DNA from: Richelia sinica FACHB-800
GTDB taxonomy: Bacteria; Cyanobacteriota; Cyanobacteriia; Cyanobacteriales; Nostocaceae
Assembly (NCBI RefSeq): GCF_014698825.1
Contig: NZ_JACJTT010000005.1
Location: forward strand, 62,001-126,000
Length of the DNA: 64,000 bases
Reading direction: 5' to 3'
Part shown: positions 44,870-54,839 of the stretch, in pieces
Layout of the letters: each line of letters starts with the position of its first letter
Position numbering within the stretch: the first letter of the stretch is position 1
The notes under the pieces: model-generated
The model's database searches: none
What the model was told of the DNA's origin: nothing
The model's input: only the letters and a program-made list of their open reading frames with translations
Program-made: the position numbers and the translations under genes

Positions 44870-45916
44870 TTATTGAGCAGGTTTAGCAATATCCCCAACT
44901 TTAAATTTCCCACCAGAGATAATTTTGCCCACACTAGAACTATCATCAGCTTCCACTATCTCAATCACACCTAGTGGTTGTGTAATACTACGGATAACTT
45001 TTCCAGTAGCTGGATCTTTTACTTGTTTTGTGACTCGCTCAATCGACAGTTTAATTCCTGTGCGATAACCATCGGATTTACCTTTATTTAAAACAACACT
45101 ATTTCCCGTCACGTCAGCAACCACAGCATTTACAGTGGGTGCTGCTTTTGGTAAAGCAGCTAATTTACTAGATTTAGCATTTAATTCAGTTACCACTTGT
45201 TCAATAGCTTTCTCAGTGGCTAATGTCAATAACTTACCTTCATTACTAGTAGAAGAACCACCACCAATTCCTAGTATGGAAACTTGACTGTCTGACTGAC
45301 TTTGATTGCCATTTCCTTCTGCTACAAATAATATTTCCGCTGTATTTGTATTCACAACTCGAATATTCAATTTTACATAGGCATCTGTATCAGTAGAACC
45401 TGCACCAATGCCCAGAAAGCCACCACCAGAACGTCTTTGTTGTAAATCAAATTGAGTAACTGAGCCAATGACGATCGCATCTACACCTAATATCCGGCCA
45501 ATTTGAGCCGCTGTACTAGCGTCTAATCGTCCAGAAGCACCTAAATTCTGTTCCCGCAGAATGGCATCTAATTGACTGCGTTCCACAACAACAAAATTAC
45601 CGTCTTTAACTAATCTATTAACTAAGATATCGCTAACACCTTTACTGCCACCTTGAATAATTGATAATAAACTGGGATTACTAACACTGCTAAAATCAAA
45701 ATCAAGTACAGCTATTCTGACCTTTTCATTAGCAGCTATTTTGAAGTTAGTTAAGGAATGACTCTTCTGAGGAAAATTGACAGCTTGACTTTCATTGGCA
45801 TTTGCAGACTCTACACCAAAACCAACTAAATTTAGAGCTAAACATGAAGTTATAAACGGTAAATATAAGCTCGATTTTAAACCTGGATTGTTATAGGAGT
45901 GGCTCAATTGATGCAT
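44870..45916 (-). CDS. CsgG/HfaB family exported protein
   Basis: 348 aa with an N-terminal signal-like segment ending SANA. Residues 65-250 carry the CsgG-type fold: VRIAVLDFDFSS, VNRLVKDGNFVVVERSQLDA and GRILGVDAIVIGSVTQFD. CsgG forms the curli secretion pore, but many relatives act as envelope lipoproteins or stress factors. No lipobox cysteine is placed for acylation here and no other curli gene is near, so a pore role is unproven. Confidence 0.8.
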   Translation of the reverse strand: MHQLSHSYNNPGLKSSLYLPFITSCLALNLVGFGVESANANESQAVNFPQKSHSLTNFKIAANEKVRIAVLDFDFSSVSNPSLLSIIQGGSKGVSDILVNRLVKDGNFVVVERSQLDAILREQNLGASGRLDASTAAQIGRILGVDAIVIGSVTQFDLQQRRSGGGFLGIGAGSTDTDAYVKLNIRVVNTNTAEILFVAEGNGNQSQSDSQVSILGIGGGSSTSNEGKLLTLATEKAIEQVVTELNAKSSKLAALPKAAPTVNAVVADVTGNSVVLNKGKSDGYRTGIKLSIERVTKQVKDPATGKVIRSITQPLGVIEIVEADDSSSVGKIISGGKFKVGDIAKPAQ

Positions 45917-46321
45917 CTATTTATCCTCACTTAGTGAACTTGCGGTACGGAGCAAATATACCAAAAAATTTTTGCTACGGTAAAGTACAGTTATAAATAC
46001 ATATTGGAAAATCACATTTCCGTAAACGCTCACTTTTATTCGTCATTCCCAATTAAAGGCAGAAAATATTTGGTTCTTTCTATAGTCTCTCGGTCATGGA
46101 TAGTATAAATACATAAATTATCAGTATAATTTTTAACTGATTTATCGTTTTCACATCTTCCACAGACTGTAAATACGAATGAAGTGAAACCAGTGGATTT
46201 TTGGAAAAACCCTCACTCCTCCACACAATAATTATTTAATCTGACTAATGACTAATGACTAAAAATCAGGATATGCTGATGTTTTGGCAGAAAGATATAG
46301 GCGAAAAATTGAGTAAAATCT
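45917..46321. other. intergenic region before serS
   Basis: AT-rich spacer. It contains three heptamers of TAATGAC type near 46243-46263, a member of the short tandem repeat class. The string ACTCCTCCACAC occurs near 46215 but lacks the flanking hairpins of an sRNA. No gene is seen. Confidence 0.4.
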
Positions 46322-47602
46322 GTGCTAGATATTAAGCAAATACGGGAAAATCCCCAATTCGTTCAAGAACGCTTGAATAGTCGTAGTGGTAAATATGACA
46401 TCCAGCCAATTTTAGAGTTAAATCAAAAGCAACGGGAACTAGAAAGTACACGTAATCAACTTCAGGCCCGTAGCAATGAAATTGGTAAACTCGTTGGTCA
46501 AAAGGTCAAATCTGGTGTTAATCCCCAAGATCCAGAAATTCAAGCCTTAAAAGATGAAGGTAATTCCATTAAAGCGCAATTAAGTGGACTGGAACCCCAA
46601 GAGAAAGAATTCAAAGCTCAAATTGAGGAGTTGGTGTTAGCACTGCCTAACTTACCTAGCGATTCTACACCCTTTGGTCAAAGTGAGGAAGAAAACCAAG
46701 AAGTCAGACGCTGGGGAGATGAATATATTCCCCAAAACCCAAATATCCTCCCCCATTGGGAAATTGGTGAAAAGTTAGGTATTCTCAATTTTGAACGTGC
46801 GGTCAAAATTGCCCAAAGTCGGTTTGTCACCCTGGTTGGTGCAGGTGCAGCTTTGGAGAGGGCATTAATTCAGTTTATGCTGAAGACACAAACAGAAGCT
46901 GGCTATGTAGAAGTTAGTCCTCCGTTATTGGTAAATACTGATTCTTTAACTGGCACTGGCCAGTTACCAAAATTTGGAGAAGATAGCTTTAAATGTGCTG
47001 ATGATGATTTGTGGTTGATACCCACAGCAGAAGTTCCTGTAACTAACCTTTATCGGGGGGAAATTCTGAATGGGGAAGATTTGCCAATTTACCACTGTGC
47101 TTATACTCCCTGTTTTCGTCGAGAAGCAGGAAGTTATGGAAGAGATATGCGGGGTTTAATTAGGTTGCATCAATTCAATAAAGTTGAGTTGGTAAAACTT
47201 GTTCATCCTAGTTCTTCTTTTGATGAATTAGAGAAATTAGTCGGCAATGCGGAAGCGATTTTACAGGCTTTAAAATTGCCATACCGGGTGATTAATTTAT
47301 GTACAGGTGATTTAGGTTTTGGGTCAACAAAAACCTATGATTTAGAAGTTTGGTTGCCTTCTGCTGGGAAGTATCGAGAAATTTCTAGCTGTTCAAATTG
47401 TGGTGATTTCCAAGCGAGAAGGGCAGATATTCGTTTTAAGGAAGGTAATAAGAAAGGAACGCAATTTGTCCATACTCTCAACGGTTCTGGTTTAGCTGTG
47501 GGTAGAACAATGGCAGCTATTCTGGAAAATTATCAGCAACCAGATGGCACAATTCAAGTACCAGAGGTGTTACAGGTTTATTTGGGTAGGGAGGTTTTGT
47601 GA
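46322..47602 (+). CDS. serS: seryl-tRNA synthetase
   Basis: A 426-aa class II synthetase that charges tRNA-Ser. The N-terminal coiled-coil arm (residues 30-105) is followed by motif 2 ([20 protein letters not shown]) and motif 3 ([19 protein letters not shown]). The length is standard. The start is GTG, matching the usual [10 protein letters not shown] opening. No T-box or other leader element was seen upstream. Confidence 0.95.
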   Translation: MLDIKQIRENPQFVQERLNSRSGKYDIQPILELNQKQRELESTRNQLQARSNEIGKLVGQKVKSGVNPQDPEIQALKDEGNSIKAQLSGLEPQEKEFKAQIEELVLALPNLPSDSTPFGQSEEENQEVRRWGDEYIPQNPNILPHWEIGEKLGILNFERAVKIAQSRFVTLVGAGAALERALIQFMLKTQTEAGYVEVSPPLLVNTDSLTGTGQLPKFGEDSFKCADDDLWLIPTAEVPVTNLYRGEILNGEDLPIYHCAYTPCFRREAGSYGRDMRGLIRLHQFNKVELVKLVHPSSSFDELEKLVGNAEAILQALKLPYRVINLCTGDLGFGSTKTYDLEVWLPSAGKYREISSCSNCGDFQARRADIRFKEGNKKGTQFVHTLNGSGLAVGRTMAAILENYQQPDGTIQVPEVLQVYLGREVL

Positions 47603-47614
47603 TTTAGGATTTTT

Positions 47615-47643
47615 GTAGAGACGTTTTCAGGGTACGTCTCTAC
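47615..47643. repeat. GTAGAGACGT palindrome after serS
   Basis: GTAGAGACGT (47615-47624) and ACGTCTCTAC (47634-47643) form a perfect 10-bp stem with a 9-nt loop. It resembles a palindrome widely dispersed in cyanobacterial genomes. No T-run follows on the plus strand, so termination is possible but not assured. Confidence 0.6.
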
Positions 47644-47718
47644 TATGAAAAAAAAGTTATTTATTTTTCACATCACGTAAATTTATTAATTCTTGGCATA
47701 AATACCCAAGTTGCTGAC

Positions 47719-49398
47719 ATGAATCTTCTTCATACCCTGTCAGATTTCCTAGACTCCAAGACCATAATTTCTCCTTCAACTCCTAGCTATTACTACCAAG
47801 GAAAATGTCCCCAAACTGGTGAACTATTAAAGCTACCACGCACAACTTTAGCAGAAGCCATAGCCCAAGGTTTAATGGCACAATTACAAGAAAATAACCT
47901 TTATTCCCATGAAGGAAAAATGTATGGAATTTTAATAGTTGAGTTAGTAACTGGTGAACAAAGAGTAATTAAAGCTTTCTCAGGATTATTGAATGGTTGC
48001 AGTATCGTTGATGGTTGGGTTCCACCTATTCCCGGTAGAGAAGAAGTAGCTTTATTGGAAGCACAAACTTTAGCAGCATTAGAAAATATTAAACAAGAAC
48101 TTATTCACCTGCAACAACTACCAGAACGACAAAAATATGCAACATTAACAGCCGAATTTTACCAGGAATTACAAACTATCGATATTCACCATCGTCACAA
48201 CAAACAACAACGCCAAGAAAAACGCCAGCAACTATGTCAAACACTCACAGGTGAAACCCTTTCTTTAGCCATAGCCCAACTGGAAACAGAAAGCCAGAAA
48301 GAAGGAATTGCCCGCCGTCACCTCAAACGTCGTCAAAATCTTGTTTTAAAGCCTCTCCAAGAGCTAATAGCTGCCGCAGATACAAAGATTAGAGACCTCA
48401 AACAACGCCGCAAAGAACTATCTCGACAGTTACAAGCTCAAATGCACGCTGCCTACAGTTTAACTAATTTTTCTGGGCAGTCTTTATCATTGCAGGAATT
48501 ACTACCCGCAGGAACACCCACGGGTACAGGTGACTGTTGCGCTCCTAAGTTATTACATTATGCTGCCACTCATCAACTAAAACCTATCGCTATGGCTGAG
48601 TTTTGGTATGGCCCTTCATCTGTACAGGATAAAGTACAGGGTGAGTTTTACGGTGCTTGTGAGGAAAGGTGTCAACCGTTGATGGGGTTTTTGTTATCGG
48701 GACTGCAATCTCATTATTTTCTCAAAGGAGAGGAAAGTCATCTGCGCTTTTCTCCTACTCAGGAGTCGAGTGGTAATGAGGAAATTATTTATGAAGATGA
48801 ATGGCTAATAGCGGTGAATAAGCCCCCAGGCTTGCTGTCTGTACCAGGACGCTATCATGATAATCAAGATAGTGTTCTCAGTCGCTTGCGTCTTCGCTAT
48901 GGTGGAGAATTAATGGCTGTGCATCGATTAGACCAAGAGACTTCAGGAATATTACTTATAGCCAAAGACAGTTTTAGCTATTCTCACCTGAGTCAACAGT
49001 TTCAACAACGAAAAATTCACAAGGTTTATGAAGCTATTCTGGCCGGTAATCTCAAGGTAAATACAGGTGTAATTAATTTACCTTTGTGGGGAAATCCAGA
49101 AAAACGACCTTATCAACAAGTTGATTTTCAATATGGTAAACCGAGTATTACTCAGTTTCGAGTGATAGAACGAGTAGACAATTACACTCGTGTGGAATTT
49201 ATCCCGTTAACGGGACGCACTCACCAATTGCGAGTTCATGCAGCTGATCAACAAGGACTAGGTATAGTGATTTTAGGCGATCGCTTCTATGGTTGCAATG
49301 CTGGTGTCACACGATTACATCTCCATGCGCGAGAACTGACCTTTCAACATCCCCATTCCGGGCACAAAATACATCTCCACACCAAAACGCCATTCTAA
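47719..49398 (+). CDS. RluA family pseudouridine synthase with long N-terminal extension
   Basis: A 559-aa protein. The catalytic domain fills about residues 355-559, with the RluA aspartate motif HRLDQETSGILL and the downstream GRTHQLRVHA. The first 350 residues are an extra region containing a long charged helical stretch (around residues 115-255, rich in Q/E/K/R) that should form a coiled coil. Single-domain RluA proteins are about 220-320 aa. The extension may select the RNA target (rRNA or tRNA); no S4 domain is visible. It is convergent with the next gene, 1 bp apart. Confidence 0.88.
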   Translation: MNLLHTLSDFLDSKTIISPSTPSYYYQGKCPQTGELLKLPRTTLAEAIAQGLMAQLQENNLYSHEGKMYGILIVELVTGEQRVIKAFSGLLNGCSIVDGWVPPIPGREEVALLEAQTLAALENIKQELIHLQQLPERQKYATLTAEFYQELQTIDIHHRHNKQQRQEKRQQLCQTLTGETLSLAIAQLETESQKEGIARRHLKRRQNLVLKPLQELIAAADTKIRDLKQRRKELSRQLQAQMHAAYSLTNFSGQSLSLQELLPAGTPTGTGDCCAPKLLHYAATHQLKPIAMAEFWYGPSSVQDKVQGEFYGACEERCQPLMGFLLSGLQSHYFLKGEESHLRFSPTQESSGNEEIIYEDEWLIAVNKPPGLLSVPGRYHDNQDSVLSRLRLRYGGELMAVHRLDQETSGILLIAKDSFSYSHLSQQFQQRKIHKVYEAILAGNLKVNTGVINLPLWGNPEKRPYQQVDFQYGKPSITQFRVIERVDNYTRVEFIPLTGRTHQLRVHAADQQGLGIVILGDRFYGCNAGVTRLHLHARELTFQHPHSGHKIHLHTKTPF

Positions 49399-49399
49399 A

Positions 49400-50497
49400 T
49401 CATTCCCATCCCTGCATTTCTACTAATTCCATACACAAATTATTAATTAGCTCTAAATCTGGTCGATGAGGTAAATTTGATTGTTCATAAAACACATCCA
49501 TTTGTTTGACTAAATCATCAGCCATACTCATCACCTGTTCATAGCTATATTCTCCCTCCCGAATTGCTTGCAAATCCTCAATATCACCAGCAATTCTCCG
49601 GTCTACAATTATTTCTCCACGCTGCAATATTTCCAAACCACTCCGCAGCAGTCGAATACAGTGCATTCCATGTTTCAAATCAAAACCTGACTTTCTTTCC
49701 ATTTCAGCCCTAGCGGGATTACGATTTTCTTGCCAAGACAGATAAGCCTTCCACTCCCGCAAGGCAATTTGATAATTTTGACTCTTTTTTAATAACCGAA
49801 TAAAATCTTTCCGACTATGAGTAAAATTCTGTGTATATGCTAAAGCCTCATCTGGTAAAGCATATTGTTTCAACATTCCTTTAAAATCAATATCTGCCGT
49901 CAACAGTTTATATAGTTGCTCAGATTCTTCCAGAAATTCTATTTTTCCTCTAATTAATATATAAAGATATTCCAAAAAAGCATTTAACTCATCTTTAGAT
50001 AAAGGCTCTTCATCTTCAATGCCAAAATCAGCAGGAACAGGTTTCTTACTAGGTGGATTTAATAACCACTTGCGATGGGTTTCCATTTTCTTAATTTGAG
50101 CAAAAGCATAACCAGCATAGGTATGTTTAACTTTCTTGCTCAAAAATATTTGGCGGTGACTGATTAAATGCTGTCCCACAGCAGTTAAAACAGGGTAATT
50201 TTCTAACCACAACAATTCTAAAACATTCGGATTTGCTCCTGCTAATAAATTAATAATTTTCCTTAACTCATAAATCACCGTATCTTGATTATTATCCAAA
50301 AAGGGTAAAATACCTGGTTCATGCCAACCAGTATCTTTTTGTTCAATCTGATCAAATCCCAAATAATAACGTTTGGGAGCAATAAACACTCCCCGGTAAT
50401 CATAATCAGAATCAGGACGATTTAACCCATAACCATGACTACCTGCTAACCCGATGAAAATGGTTCTTGCTTCTACTGCTCGTCTTTCCATGGCCAC
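49400..50497 (-). CDS. predicted nucleotidyltransferase (DNA polymerase beta superfamily)
   Basis: A 365-aa protein with the nucleotidyltransferase active-site pattern GSHGYGLNRPDSDYDYRG near residues 18-35, where G-S and the D-x-D pair hold the metal ions. The rest is helical, with AGANPNVLELLWLENY, as in the COG3541-type predicted nucleotidyltransferases. The substrate is unknown. It is not coupled to a HEPN gene, unlike mntA earlier in the window. Confidence 0.8.
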   Translation of the reverse strand: MAMERRAVEARTIFIGLAGSHGYGLNRPDSDYDYRGVFIAPKRYYLGFDQIEQKDTGWHEPGILPFLDNNQDTVIYELRKIINLLAGANPNVLELLWLENYPVLTAVGQHLISHRQIFLSKKVKHTYAGYAFAQIKKMETHRKWLLNPPSKKPVPADFGIEDEEPLSKDELNAFLEYLYILIRGKIEFLEESEQLYKLLTADIDFKGMLKQYALPDEALAYTQNFTHSRKDFIRLLKKSQNYQIALREWKAYLSWQENRNPARAEMERKSGFDLKHGMHCIRLLRSGLEILQRGEIIVDRRIAGDIEDLQAIREGEYSYEQVMSMADDLVKQMDVFYEQSNLPHRPDLELINNLCMELVEMQGWE

Positions 50498-50566
50498 CAG
50501 TTGATACTCGCATTATTCACAACTTTAATTTTTGCCTTCCTGTCTGTAATCTGTACGTCTCTGGAG

Positions 50567-50611
50567 TAAAAAAATAAAAATCTGAGCAAATCTAACTTGC
50601 TGCTCAGATTC
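50567..50611 (-). terminator. intrinsic terminator reading leftward, upstream of rplU
   Basis: Arms AATCTGAGCA (50579-50588) and TGCTCAGATT (50601-50610), a 10-bp stem with a 12-nt loop. On the minus strand it is followed directly by TTTTTATTTTTTT. It is well formed for a minus-strand transcript, yet no annotated minus-strand gene lies to its right before rplU. Confidence 0.7.
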
Positions 50612-50699
50612 TGGAGTTTAGTTCTGTGTCCTGATTATCTACAACAGCAAACCCGCCCATTCCAGTCAACGCCAGCAAAATTTTTATTTTTTACAATTC

Positions 50700-50729
50700 T
50701 TGACTGATAAATTGCAAACAATATATGAT
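50700..50729 (+). promoter_or_regulatory. putative rplU-rpmA promoter
   Basis: TTGACT (50700-50705) and TATGAT (50724-50729) with 18-bp spacing form a good sigma-70-like pair. A 5' leader of about 120 nt would precede the rplU ATG, leaving room for ribosomal-protein autoregulation. Confidence 0.55.
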
Positions 50730-50858
50730 GTTAGATTGTCTGTCTAATTTCCGCTCGGATCAGGTAGACACAATTGAAAAGCTGGCAAAAGCAATTAACT
50801 GCGTCTCTACAAGAGATTAACTCCAGCTACCTGTACGGCAACCTGCAAAAAAAATTCC

Positions 50859-51257
50859 ATGACCTACGCAATTATTGAAACTGGTGGCAAACAACTCAAA
50901 GTAGAAGCAGGTCGTTTTTACGACATTGAACTACTCCACGCCGAACCAGAAGAAAAAGTTACAATAAACTCTGTATTACTTGTGCAGCATGATGGTGAAG
51001 TCACCATTGGCCAGCCATTAGTAACTGGTGCCACTGTAGAAGGAACAATTTTGAGACATTTGAGAGGTCGCAAAGTTATCGTCTACAAGATGAAGCCTAA
51101 GAAGAAAACCCGCAAAAAACGGGGTCATCGTCAGGAAATCACCAGACTTTTGATTAACTCTATCACTCTCAACGGTACAGTTTTAGTTTCTGAAGACGCA
51201 CCAATCTCTGTCACTCCCGCTGTGGAAAGTGCCGCAGAAGAAGCTGCTGCGGAATAA
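50859..51257 (+). CDS. rplU: 50S ribosomal protein L21
   Basis: A 132-aa protein of the large ribosomal subunit, binding 23S rRNA. It opens with [18 protein letters not shown], and the basic block [17 protein letters not shown] lies around residues 75-91, as in L21. The C-terminus has an alanine/glutamate-rich tail (SAAEEAAAE), longer than the roughly 103-aa E. coli protein. It is followed by rpmA after 45 bp in the classic L21-L27 order. Confidence 0.96.
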   Translation: MTYAIIETGGKQLKVEAGRFYDIELLHAEPEEKVTINSVLLVQHDGEVTIGQPLVTGATVEGTILRHLRGRKVIVYKMKPKKKTRKKRGHRQEITRLLINSITLNGTVLVSEDAPISVTPAVESAAEEAAAE

Positions 51258-51302
51258 TTAATCAATAATTAAACAGAAACATAAATTCAGCACGAGGAAA
51301 TC

Positions 51303-51578
51303 ATGGCTCATAAGAAAGGAACAGGTAGTACACGCAACGGTCGTGACTCTAATGCTCAACGACTAGGTGTAAAGCGTTTTGGTGGTCAAGTTGTGCGTGC
51401 AGGGAATATTCTGGTACGTCAACGGGGAACCAAATTCCACCCCGGTAACAATGTGGGTATTGGTAATGATGACACCTTGTTTGCCTTAGTTGACGGTGTA
51501 GTTACCTTTGAAAGAAAAGGTAAGTCTCGCAAAAAAGTTAGCGTTTACCCCGCTGCAACTGAAGCTGTAGCTAGCTAA
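51303..51578 (+). CDS. rpmA: 50S ribosomal protein L27
   Basis: A 91-aa protein near the peptidyl-transferase centre. It opens directly with [20 protein letters not shown], the conserved glycine-rich arm, with no cleavable prepeptide of the Firmicutes type. [15 protein letters not shown] is also conserved. An SD (CGAGGAAATC) is upstream. It is co-transcribed with rplU. Confidence 0.96.
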   Translation: MAHKKGTGSTRNGRDSNAQRLGVKRFGGQVVRAGNILVRQRGTKFHPGNNVGIGNDDTLFALVDGVVTFERKGKSRKKVSVYPAATEAVAS

Positions 51579-51587
51579 TTTTTCACT

Positions 51588-51634
51588 CAGTTGTCAATGG
51601 TTTGAGTTGAATTTAACTTTGCTATTGACAACTG
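51588..51634. terminator. inverted repeat after rpmA
   Basis: CAGTTGTCAATG (51588-51599) pairs with TATTGACAACTG (51623-51634) across a 23-nt loop. It lies between rpmA and a converging gene. No clear T-run follows; it is a weak terminator or processing site. Confidence 0.45.
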
Positions 51635-51642
51635 AAGCAAGA

Positions 51643-52068
51643 TTATACTAATTGATTCAGGAATGCACCGCCTACCAAGCCAGCAATAGAAGTGATAGAC
51701 ATCAAAGTAAAAGCCAGACTTTCCTTGACTCCAGCAGATTGAAAGTCTATTTTGACAAGAATTGTCGCTGCTATCATTAGCAAAGTATCCAAAAATACCT
51801 TAAACCAGGCCAGCATCAGAAAAAAGAGAAATGCTGCTGCTACAGTAGCCCCAAAAGCTCTGATATTAGATTTGAGGAAGATGCTGTAATATTGGGCTAA
51901 TTTTGACCAAGGAGTAGTCAAGCCGAGTAGCAAGATTAAGATAGCAACTAAAATTACTAGCCAAATAACCCAAGAGACATGGGTTTCTGATATTACCCAG
52001 CCTAAAGTACCATAACTTAGCAGCACTAGTGCTAGGGAAAACCAAGGAATTATTTTGAAAATGGACAT
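51643..52068 (-). CDS. conserved hypothetical membrane protein (141 aa)
   Basis: Four predicted transmembrane helices: residues 8-25, 33-50, 70-95 and 115-138. No named domain is recognised; the pattern AFGATVAAAFLFFLMLAWF is hydrophobic without catalytic residues. It is a likely inner-membrane protein. It converges on rpmA. Confidence 0.65.
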   Translation of the reverse strand: MSIFKIIPWFSLALVLLSYGTLGWVISETHVSWVIWLVILVAILILLLGLTTPWSKLAQYYSIFLKSNIRAFGATVAAAFLFFLMLAWFKVFLDTLLMIAATILVKIDFQSAGVKESLAFTLMSITSIAGLVGGAFLNQLV

Positions 52069-52448
52069 AGGTTGGTATTCCCAAGACTGGGTACAGCTAT
52101 TTCTACCCTCAGGTATAGGAAATCAAAGGCCATATTGAACCTAACCCAAGATAGAGGCTGCCCAATCTGTTTGTTTTGTTTAGTGAGTATAACTCGTGTG
52201 TGAGCAAGGACTAGTTAGACCTTGAGAGCATAGTTGCGAGTGAAGTGAGACGGATGCAGATTTTTCTAGCCTTTAATCTCAGTTTAACATCATCTTTTTT
52301 TCTCACCCAACCTATGGGCAATTAAACTCTCCCGAAAAAAGCTAACAAGTTTGGTGAGAATTACGGTAGAAATAAGTTAAATATGATCTTAAACATTTGT
52401 AAACTGTTAGCAGTCGAATAGCCGCTTGTCACATCTGAAGGACTGACC
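52069..52448. other. intergenic region before cruF
   Basis: Mixed-composition spacer that should contain the divergent promoters of the small membrane protein gene and cruF. TAAATATGATC near 52378 could be a -10. No riboswitch or gene is recognised. Confidence 0.35.
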
Positions 52449-53360
52449 ATGAGACAACTTGTTATTGCTGAACGCGTATGCCTAATAGGTCATATCGTGT
52501 CTATGGTATTTGGACTAGTAGGGATATTGCTAGTTATTCCTAACCCCGAAATTATTTCCAGCTTATCTGAAGTTGGAGAACAGGCTATGCAAATGAGTAT
52601 GGCTGGTGGTGGGGTAGTGTATATGATTTTGGGTGCGGCTGGGGTGTTCCTGTATGCCTACCGAACTTTGGGTTTAGGTCGCGCTTTGGCTTTTCTATTA
52701 CCTTCTGTGTTGATTTCTTTAACCAGTGAATTATTAGGGACTAGCACAGGCTTTCCTTTTGGTCACTACAGCTATCTGAGTGGCTTGGGTTACAAAATTG
52801 CTGGTTTAGTACCCTTCACAATTCCCCTGTCTTGGTTTTACTTGGGATGTGTGGCTTATGTACTAGCACGAGTTGGCTTAGAAGTTGATAGAAAACCCTC
52901 TTTGTTGCGGCATATTGGTGCAATTGGTTTGGGTGCTTTGCTGCTGACATCTTGGGATTTTGTCCTTGACCCTGCCATGAGTCAAACTTCTCTTCCCTTC
53001 TGGTACTGGCACAAACCAGGTGCTTTCTTTGGAATGCCCTATCAAAACTTTGTGGGCTGGATGGGAACTGGTATGGTGTTTATGTCAGTTGCTGCCCTAT
53101 TGTGGAAAAATAATCCCATTAAATTAGAACGTTTTCCGCTGACCGTACCTTTAATAGTTTATTTAGGGAACTTTGGTTTTGCCACAGTGATGAGTTTAGC
53201 GGCTGGTTTCTCTATCCCTGTTTTACTAGGTTTAGTGCTTGGTGTCACTCCGGCTGTAGTCCTGTGGTTAAAGGGTTCTAGTGCATCTGCTACTCCTCTT
53301 GCTGTTGAACCAGTAGCTAAGGAAGTGTCAGTTGCTAGCGTTAAGGTTGCTCTTAAGTAA
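52449..53360 (+). CDS. cruF: carotenoid 1'-hydratase CruF
   Basis: A 303-aa membrane enzyme with about eight hydrophobic segments, from the carotenoid biosynthesis protein family (DUF422-like). CruF hydrates gamma-carotene at C-1' on the way to myxol glycosides. Typical features are LTSELLGTSTGFPFGHYSYL and LTSWDFVLDPAMSQT, with conserved histidine and acidic residues in membrane loops. It stands upstream of cruG on the same strand, as in other cyanobacteria. Confidence 0.88.
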   Translation: MRQLVIAERVCLIGHIVSMVFGLVGILLVIPNPEIISSLSEVGEQAMQMSMAGGGVVYMILGAAGVFLYAYRTLGLGRALAFLLPSVLISLTSELLGTSTGFPFGHYSYLSGLGYKIAGLVPFTIPLSWFYLGCVAYVLARVGLEVDRKPSLLRHIGAIGLGALLLTSWDFVLDPAMSQTSLPFWYWHKPGAFFGMPYQNFVGWMGTGMVFMSVAALLWKNNPIKLERFPLTVPLIVYLGNFGFATVMSLAAGFSIPVLLGLVLGVTPAVVLWLKGSSASATPLAVEPVAKEVSVASVKVALK

Positions 53361-53373
53361 GCTGAATGAAAAG

Positions 53374-53451
53374 GTGCTGAGTAAATTCAGTAGACAAATA
53401 CTCAGCACGCTTCATGCTTGTCTTGGGGGTGTGAAGCGCCTCTTCACACCC
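53374..53451 (+). terminator. two stem-loops between cruF and cruG
   Basis: First: GTGCTGAGTA (53374-53383) with TACTCAGCAC (53399-53408). Second: GGGTGTGAAG (53427-53436) with CTTCACACCC (53442-53451), shortly followed by TATTTTTGC. The second is the better terminator; it may separate or attenuate the two genes. Confidence 0.55.
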
Positions 53452-53592
53452 ATACCCCTATTTTTGCTTGCAACTTGCTTTATCTGCGGATAAAGTCTGG
53501 GAAAATTTAATAATTGTTTAGACTCTTCTAGTTTGATTATCTGCACGTCTTAAGACGGCAAAGCGTCCACAAAGTTTTAATAGCTGAGTATT

Positions 53593-54777
53593 TTGATTAT
53601 AGACAGCCTTCTCCCTCTCCTCTTACTCTTATTTCAAGTCCCAGCCACAGCCATTCTTTTATCTCGACTGTTGAAGGGGCCTATGCGCCATCCACCTCTA
53701 CAACCACAACAGCCAACACCGGAAATGTTAGGTAGTGTGAGCATTGTAGTCCCGACTCTCAATGAGGCTTTACGAATTAGCCCTTTATTGGCTGGTTTAA
53801 GTCAACAAAGTTATGAAGTGAGGGAAATCATTGTTGTTGATAGCAGGTCTGTAGATGGTACACCAGACTTGGTAAAAGCTGCTAATACCAAAGACCCCCG
53901 CTTTCGTGTGTTTACTGATGACCCTTTACCACCTGGTTGGGTGGGTCGGCCTTGGGCTTTACATAATGGTTTTTTGCAAACTGCCAAAGGAAGTAAGTGG
54001 TTTTTGGGGATGGATGCAGATGTTCAGCCTCATCCTGGCTTGGTAGCAAGTTTAGTGGAGACGGCAGAAGCAGAGGGTTATGATTTGGTGTCCCTGTCAC
54101 CCCAGTTTATTCTCAAATATCCAGGGGAATGCTGGCTGCAACCAGCTTTATTAATGACCCTGCTATATCGATTTGATTCTGCTGGTGTGAATAGTTCCCA
54201 AGCAGAAAGGGTGATGGCCAATGGACAATGTTTTTTATGCCGTCGTGAGGTTTTGGGGGCGGTAGATGGTTACAGTAGTGCTAAGGGTTCGTTTTGTGAT
54301 GATGTCACTTTGGCGCGGAATGTGGCAGCACAGGGCTTCCAGGTGGGTTTTTTAGATGGGGCCAAGGTGCTCAAGGTCAGGATGTATGAGGGGGCGTGGG
54401 AAACATGGAAGGAATGGGGACGTAGTCTTGATTTGAAGGATGCTTCTTCCCGCGCGCAAATTTGGGGTGATTTGTGGTTACTGTTAGCTGTTCAGGGTTT
54501 ACCTTTGATAGTTGTTTTGAGTTACCTCCTCATTTCCCCACCTATTCATCTGACCATGTCTTTGTTGCTGGGTCTGAATATATTTCTGCTGATAATTCGC
54601 TTTGCTTTATTATTAGCGATCGCTCCTTCTTATGATCGGACAAATTCCCAAGGTGGTTGGTTATTTTGGCTTTCTCCCCTAGCTGACCCCTTAGCAGTGT
54701 TGAGAATTTTTCTATCTGCATTCCGCCAGCCACGAGAATGGAGGGGCAGAGAATACGCTGATATGGTGTCTGGTTGA
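53593..54777 (+). CDS. cruG: myxol 2'-O-glycosyltransferase CruG
   Basis: A 394-aa glycosyltransferase of the GT2 fold, with an N-terminal membrane anchor (LLPLLLLLFQVPATAILL) and a C-terminal hydrophobic pair around residues 295-350. The GT-A core shows VSIVVPTLNEALRISPLL, the DxD-like MDADVQPHPG, and the acceptor site CDDVTLARNV. CruG attaches sugar to the 2' hydroxyl of myxol or related carotenoids. The start is a TTG giving MIIDSLLP; no better ATG exists. It pairs with cruF upstream, separated by 232 bp with hairpins. Confidence 0.85.
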   Translation: MIIDSLLPLLLLLFQVPATAILLSRLLKGPMRHPPLQPQQPTPEMLGSVSIVVPTLNEALRISPLLAGLSQQSYEVREIIVVDSRSVDGTPDLVKAANTKDPRFRVFTDDPLPPGWVGRPWALHNGFLQTAKGSKWFLGMDADVQPHPGLVASLVETAEAEGYDLVSLSPQFILKYPGECWLQPALLMTLLYRFDSAGVNSSQAERVMANGQCFLCRREVLGAVDGYSSAKGSFCDDVTLARNVAAQGFQVGFLDGAKVLKVRMYEGAWETWKEWGRSLDLKDASSRAQIWGDLWLLLAVQGLPLIVVLSYLLISPPIHLTMSLLLGLNIFLLIIRFALLLAIAPSYDRTNSQGGWLFWLSPLADPLAVLRIFLSAFRQPREWRGREYADMVSG

Positions 54778-54839
54778 AAGAAAGCAGGGGTTATTGGTAT
54801 GGCTGAGGCCATACTCCTGAACTTCTCAGTTACTTCACC

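Noticed and set aside
46210-46235. ACTCCTCCACAC resembling the Yfr1 sRNA core motif
   Set aside because: The motif has an extra base relative to ACTCCTCACAC as I recall it, and the flanking stem-loops and terminator expected for Yfr1 are absent.
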